Source of the DNA: Pseudobdellovibrionaceae bacterium
Lineage (GTDB): Bacteria; Bdellovibrionota; Bdellovibrionia; Bdellovibrionales; Bdellovibrionaceae
Length of the DNA: 8,337 nt
Direction of reading: 5' to 3'
NCBI GenBank assembly: GCA_014376325.1
Contig: JACMRP010000284.1
Span: 1 to 8,337, forward strand
Position numbers and translations under genes: made by a program. This document shows positions 6,035-8,337 of this stretch, piece by piece. A model generated the notes under the pieces. That model saw nothing but the letters and a program-made list of their open reading frames with translations. It had not been told where the DNA came from and ran no database searches. Position 1 is the first letter of the stretch; the number at the start of each line of letters is the position of its first letter.

Positions 6035-8337
6035 AGGGTCTCCTTGCTCAGGCCTTCGATGCGCGTTTGTAAGTACTGAGTCATCGCGGTGTTTTCCGAT
6101 TTTCTCTCGAGCTCTAGCAAATTTTGCAGCGCTTGCCGGTCCCGCGGATTTGCCAAGACACCCGTTCGAGCGGTCTGGATTTCCTGAATGCTTGGACGTG
6201 CGGCCTGATTTTTCTGAACGACCTCAACTGTATACTCCGCAAGCTGGGCCTTCGCAGTTTTGGGCGCGATCTCGCGAAGTGCGTTTACTTCAACAAATAT
6301 CAAATTGCGAAGTTCCACTTGCGACCAAGCGGCTTTTAACGAGGCGGACCAATTTGGATTTTGCCAAAACTCTTCGACTTTAGCGTTTGCCGCAACAGCC
6401 TTTGCCTGGAACGGCGTTGCTTGAGCAGACAGCATGCTCATGTACTGCTGTTGATCCTGATCGCTGAGGCCCGCCGGCATCGGAGCGGACAACAGTTCGT
6501 TGTAGAAACGTTCGGTTTCTTTTGCTAAAAGGTCCAGACTCACCAGCTGAGAAGTAAAATCTGCCGCTTCGATGGACTGTTTGGTATAAGCCTCAAGCTT
6601 ATCTAGCATGCTAGCGCGGGCCTTGATCGTCGCGGCTAAACGGTTGTCGTTCTTCGTATCGAGTTTGTGCACGGTGATTTTCTTTTTAAACTCTGCAAAT
6701 TCTTTCAGGAAACCCAATCGGGTCAGTAATTTTCCGGCGTCCGTAGACTTGAGTGCCGCGTCTTTATTGACCCTCTTCAGAATGCTATCGCTTGAAGTTT
6801 TGGCAAAGGCTTCGGTGTAAAGTTGCGCCATTAATTGCGGCGACTTAGCAAGGATCGGTCGGTAAAGTTCAATTTCTTTTTCTGGAGCTTTGGATTTGCG
6901 CACCAATTCAGCCGCGACTAGTTTTTTATTTTCATCATCCTTGCTTGTTTGCAGGTACTGCCCGTAGTACGCCGAACTCTTTTGTCCCGCAAGCTCCGCA
7001 AACATCGCCATTTTCAAAACGCGTTCGTCCGCTTTTAGATTTTTTTGTTTGTCTGTTGCGATGAGTGCCGCCGCAAAGTCTAAGTTCATTTCAGACATAT
7101 AAGCTTTGCGGGACCAAGCGAATTCTCGATCTTCTGCAGAAACGGTCGGGATCCCTAAAAGACCGTCAGCCGCCGCCTGCGCATCGACGAACTTATTCAA
7201 CTTCTCTGCGAGGATCATTTTGTTTTTATAAAACTTTGCTTTATCTTCTGGCGTGGCTTGCGAAGGGTTAAATTGCGCGAGTTCGGCGTAAGCTGCCGAC
7301 GCATCGGTGCCCGCAAGGCCCACCGACTTCGTCAGAACAGACTTCTGCAGGATTTGATTGAAGTCGCCAGCGTCTTCGGCAAAAGCGGTCGAATACTCCT
7401 TCGCCCAAATTGCGATTTGCGCTTCGTTCTTTAAAAGCACCAACGCGTCCAAAGATAAATCTGCCGCTTGCTTGCGAACTTTCGCCTTGCCAGACTTCGC
7501 GAGTGCAAGGTCATGAAGCTGCTGTGAAGAAGTGGCATAGTCGCCCGCTTCGTAAAGACGATGGGCTTTTTGGTACTGAACTTCGAAAAGCTTCGTTTTT
7601 GTTGGGCTGGACGCGATGTAATTGTCGAACGACTTGAGAACTAACTTATCGTCTTTCGATTCTTCGGCAATGTCCAACATGGTTACTAATGTGGTTTCCA
7701 ACTTTTGATCTGATTCAGGAGTTTTTAAAAGCGCTAGTTGCGCGCGTGCCCGGTCGTAGGATTCCCACGCGACTGGCCAGTTTTTTAGGGCCCTTGCAGT
7801 TTGCGCGCGGTAAGTATGCATGTCGGTATCTTCCGGAAAGTTTTGCAGGTAAAAGCCGTAAGCAGAGATCAATTCTGGGCTTGGCGCCTTTTTCTCTAGC
7901 TGATTCCAGGAAACAACAAACTGTCTTGATCTTCGGCGAAGCTCATCGCACTGACTAGACTGACAAGTTTTTAGGTCTTTCCAAAGTTCCATTGCGGACT
8001 CAAAGGTTTCAGCACCGGCTTTACGGTCGCTGATATCGAATTGCAATTGCGCCATCGAAATTTTAGCCGCCAGACGATCTTCTGGTTTGCTCATGTACCC
8101 GTAGACAAAATTCCAGACCTGGAGCGCTTCCGCTTTTTTTCCGATGCGCTCTGCTTCGAGGGCAAGTCCTTTGACATTTTCAACCTTCGCGGCATCCGGG
8201 CTCAGCGCGTAGAGCGAATCGATGTCCGCTTTCGAGATCTGTTTTTTTGCGATAAATGTTGCGAAGTCCCGACTGACCTCTTCATGAAACTGCGGATCGA
8301 CCTGAGACTGTGCGGATCCACTGCGGGTTAAAAGTGC
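6031..8337 (-). CDS. Large exported TPR protein, 5' end outside window (GltE/AglT- or GltD-like)
   Basis: The frame is open for 768 codons from the right edge to the TGA at 6033-6031. The ATG at 8094 is not the start, because 81 further in-frame codons upstream are coding-like. The first visible residues (ALLTRSGSAQSQVDPQ) look like the end of a signal peptide, so only a few N-terminal residues are probably missing. The rest is almost wholly helical with TPR-like pairs, such as about 156-197 of the fragment (AYGFYLQNFPEDTDM, then NWPVAWESYDRA) and 251-278 (AHRLYEAGDYATSSQQL). A Cys pair spaced by four residues (TCQSSQCD, about 125-130) could form a disulfide. No enzymatic motif is seen. It precedes the small exported protein and the PglI-like gene, as aglT (gltE) and agmU (gltD) do in Myxococcus, and is best read as a periplasmic scaffold. 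The TPR call is good; the exact orthologue is uncertain. Confidence 0.87.
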   Translation of the reverse strand, partial: ALLTRSGSAQSQVDPQFHEEVSRDFATFIAKKQISKADIDSLYALSPDAAKVENVKGLALEAERIGKKAEALQVWNFVYGYMSKPEDRLAAKISMAQLQFDISDRKAGAETFESAMELWKDLKTCQSSQCDELRRRSRQFVVSWNQLEKKAPSPELISAYGFYLQNFPEDTDMHTYRAQTARALKNWPVAWESYDRARAQLALLKTPESDQKLETTLVTMLDIAEESKDDKLVLKSFDNYIASSPTKTKLFEVQYQKAHRLYEAGDYATSSQQLHDLALAKSGKAKVRKQAADLSLDALVLLKNEAQIAIWAKEYSTAFAEDAGDFNQILQKSVLTKSVGLAGTDASAAYAELAQFNPSQATPEDKAKFYKNKMILAEKLNKFVDAQAAADGLLGIPTVSAEDREFAWSRKAYMSEMNLDFAAALIATDKQKNLKADERVLKMAMFAELAGQKSSAYYGQYLQTSKDDENKKLVAAELVRKSKAPEKEIELYRPILAKSPQLMAQLYTEAFAKTSSDSILKRVNKDAALKSTDAGKLLTRLGFLKEFAEFKKKITVHKLDTKNDNRLAATIKARASMLDKLEAYTKQSIEAADFTSQLVSLDLLAKETERFYNELLSAPMPAGLSDQDQQQYMSMLSAQATPFQAKAVAANAKVEEFWQNPNWSASLKAAWSQVELRNLIFVEVNALREIAPKTAKAQLAEYTVEVVQKNQAARPSIQEIQTARTGVLANPRDRQALQNLLELERKSENTAMTQYLQTRIEGLSKETL
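6040..6045 (-). promoter_or_regulatory. Ribosome binding site AAGGAG for the 90-residue exported protein
   Basis: AAGGAG with a 5-nt spacer precedes the ATG at 6034, within the last codons of the TPR gene. It is one of the strongest sites in the operon and supports this short frame as a real gene. Confidence 0.8.

Noticed and set aside
5907..6383. Plus-strand 158-codon open frame
   Set aside because: It lies opposite the small exported gene and the TPR gene; its composition reflects the antisense of Ala-rich coding, it has no good ribosome site, and the minus-strand frames have signal peptides and coupled starts.
8041..8331. Plus-strand 96-codon open frame near the right edge
   Set aside because: It is antisense to the continuous minus-strand TPR frame, which has coherent helical repeats through the same stretch.
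1..8337. CRISPR arrays, tRNA or rRNA genes, insertion sequences, prophage or att sites
   Set aside because: No spaced direct repeats, no tRNA-like cloverleaf ends, no transposase frame and no flanking inverted repeats were seen; coding is essentially continuous.

Overview
The window looks like chromosomal DNA of a predatory or gliding deltaproteobacterial-type organism, most plausibly a Bdellovibrio relative (Bdellovibrionota). The grounds are base composition of roughly 50% G+C, an AgmX/PglI-type C-terminal domain, an outer-membrane beta-barrel of the type shared by myxobacteria and bdellovibrios, and long periplasmic TPR proteins. The assignment is inferred from protein features only; there is no rRNA or other marker gene here.

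Almost the whole window (109 to the right edge) is one tightly packed minus-strand operon, read right to left. In order of transcription it encodes: a large exported TPR protein, 5'-truncated by the window edge (6031 to >8337); a 90-residue exported protein (5762-6034); a single-pass inner-membrane protein with a Gly-rich periplasmic linker and an AgmX/PglI C-terminal domain (4629-5762); a lipoprotein with Ig-like repeats (3448-4629); a small outer-membrane beta-barrel (2729-3451); a second exported TPR/coiled-coil protein (1119-2732); and a VWA-domain lipoprotein with an intact DxSxS metal site (109-1116). Five of the six junctions overlap by 1 or 4 nt. The sixth has 2 nt between stop and start, with the stop fused to a GGAGGT ribosome site. 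Start codons were reassigned at three places from ribosome sites and signal peptides. No promoter or terminator for the operon is visible; its start lies beyond the right edge.

At the left edge a plus-strand reading frame (1-143) ends. It looks like the hydrophobic tail of a membrane protein and overlaps the end of the VWA gene convergently.

Taken together, the products would span the envelope: an inner-membrane TonB-like linker, periplasmic TPR scaffolds, a lipoprotein and beta-barrel in the outer membrane, and a VWA lipoprotein that could face the surface. This matches the parts list of the Agl-Glt gliding machinery (and its Nfs sporulation paralogue) of Myxococcus xanthus. The order TPR / small protein / PglI-like resembles gltE-F-G, and lipoprotein / barrel / TPR resembles gltK-(B/A)-C, with a CglB-like VWA adhesin candidate at the end. 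The AglRQS-type motor genes are not in the window. The gliding role is inference from architecture and gene order, not demonstrated homology for every gene.
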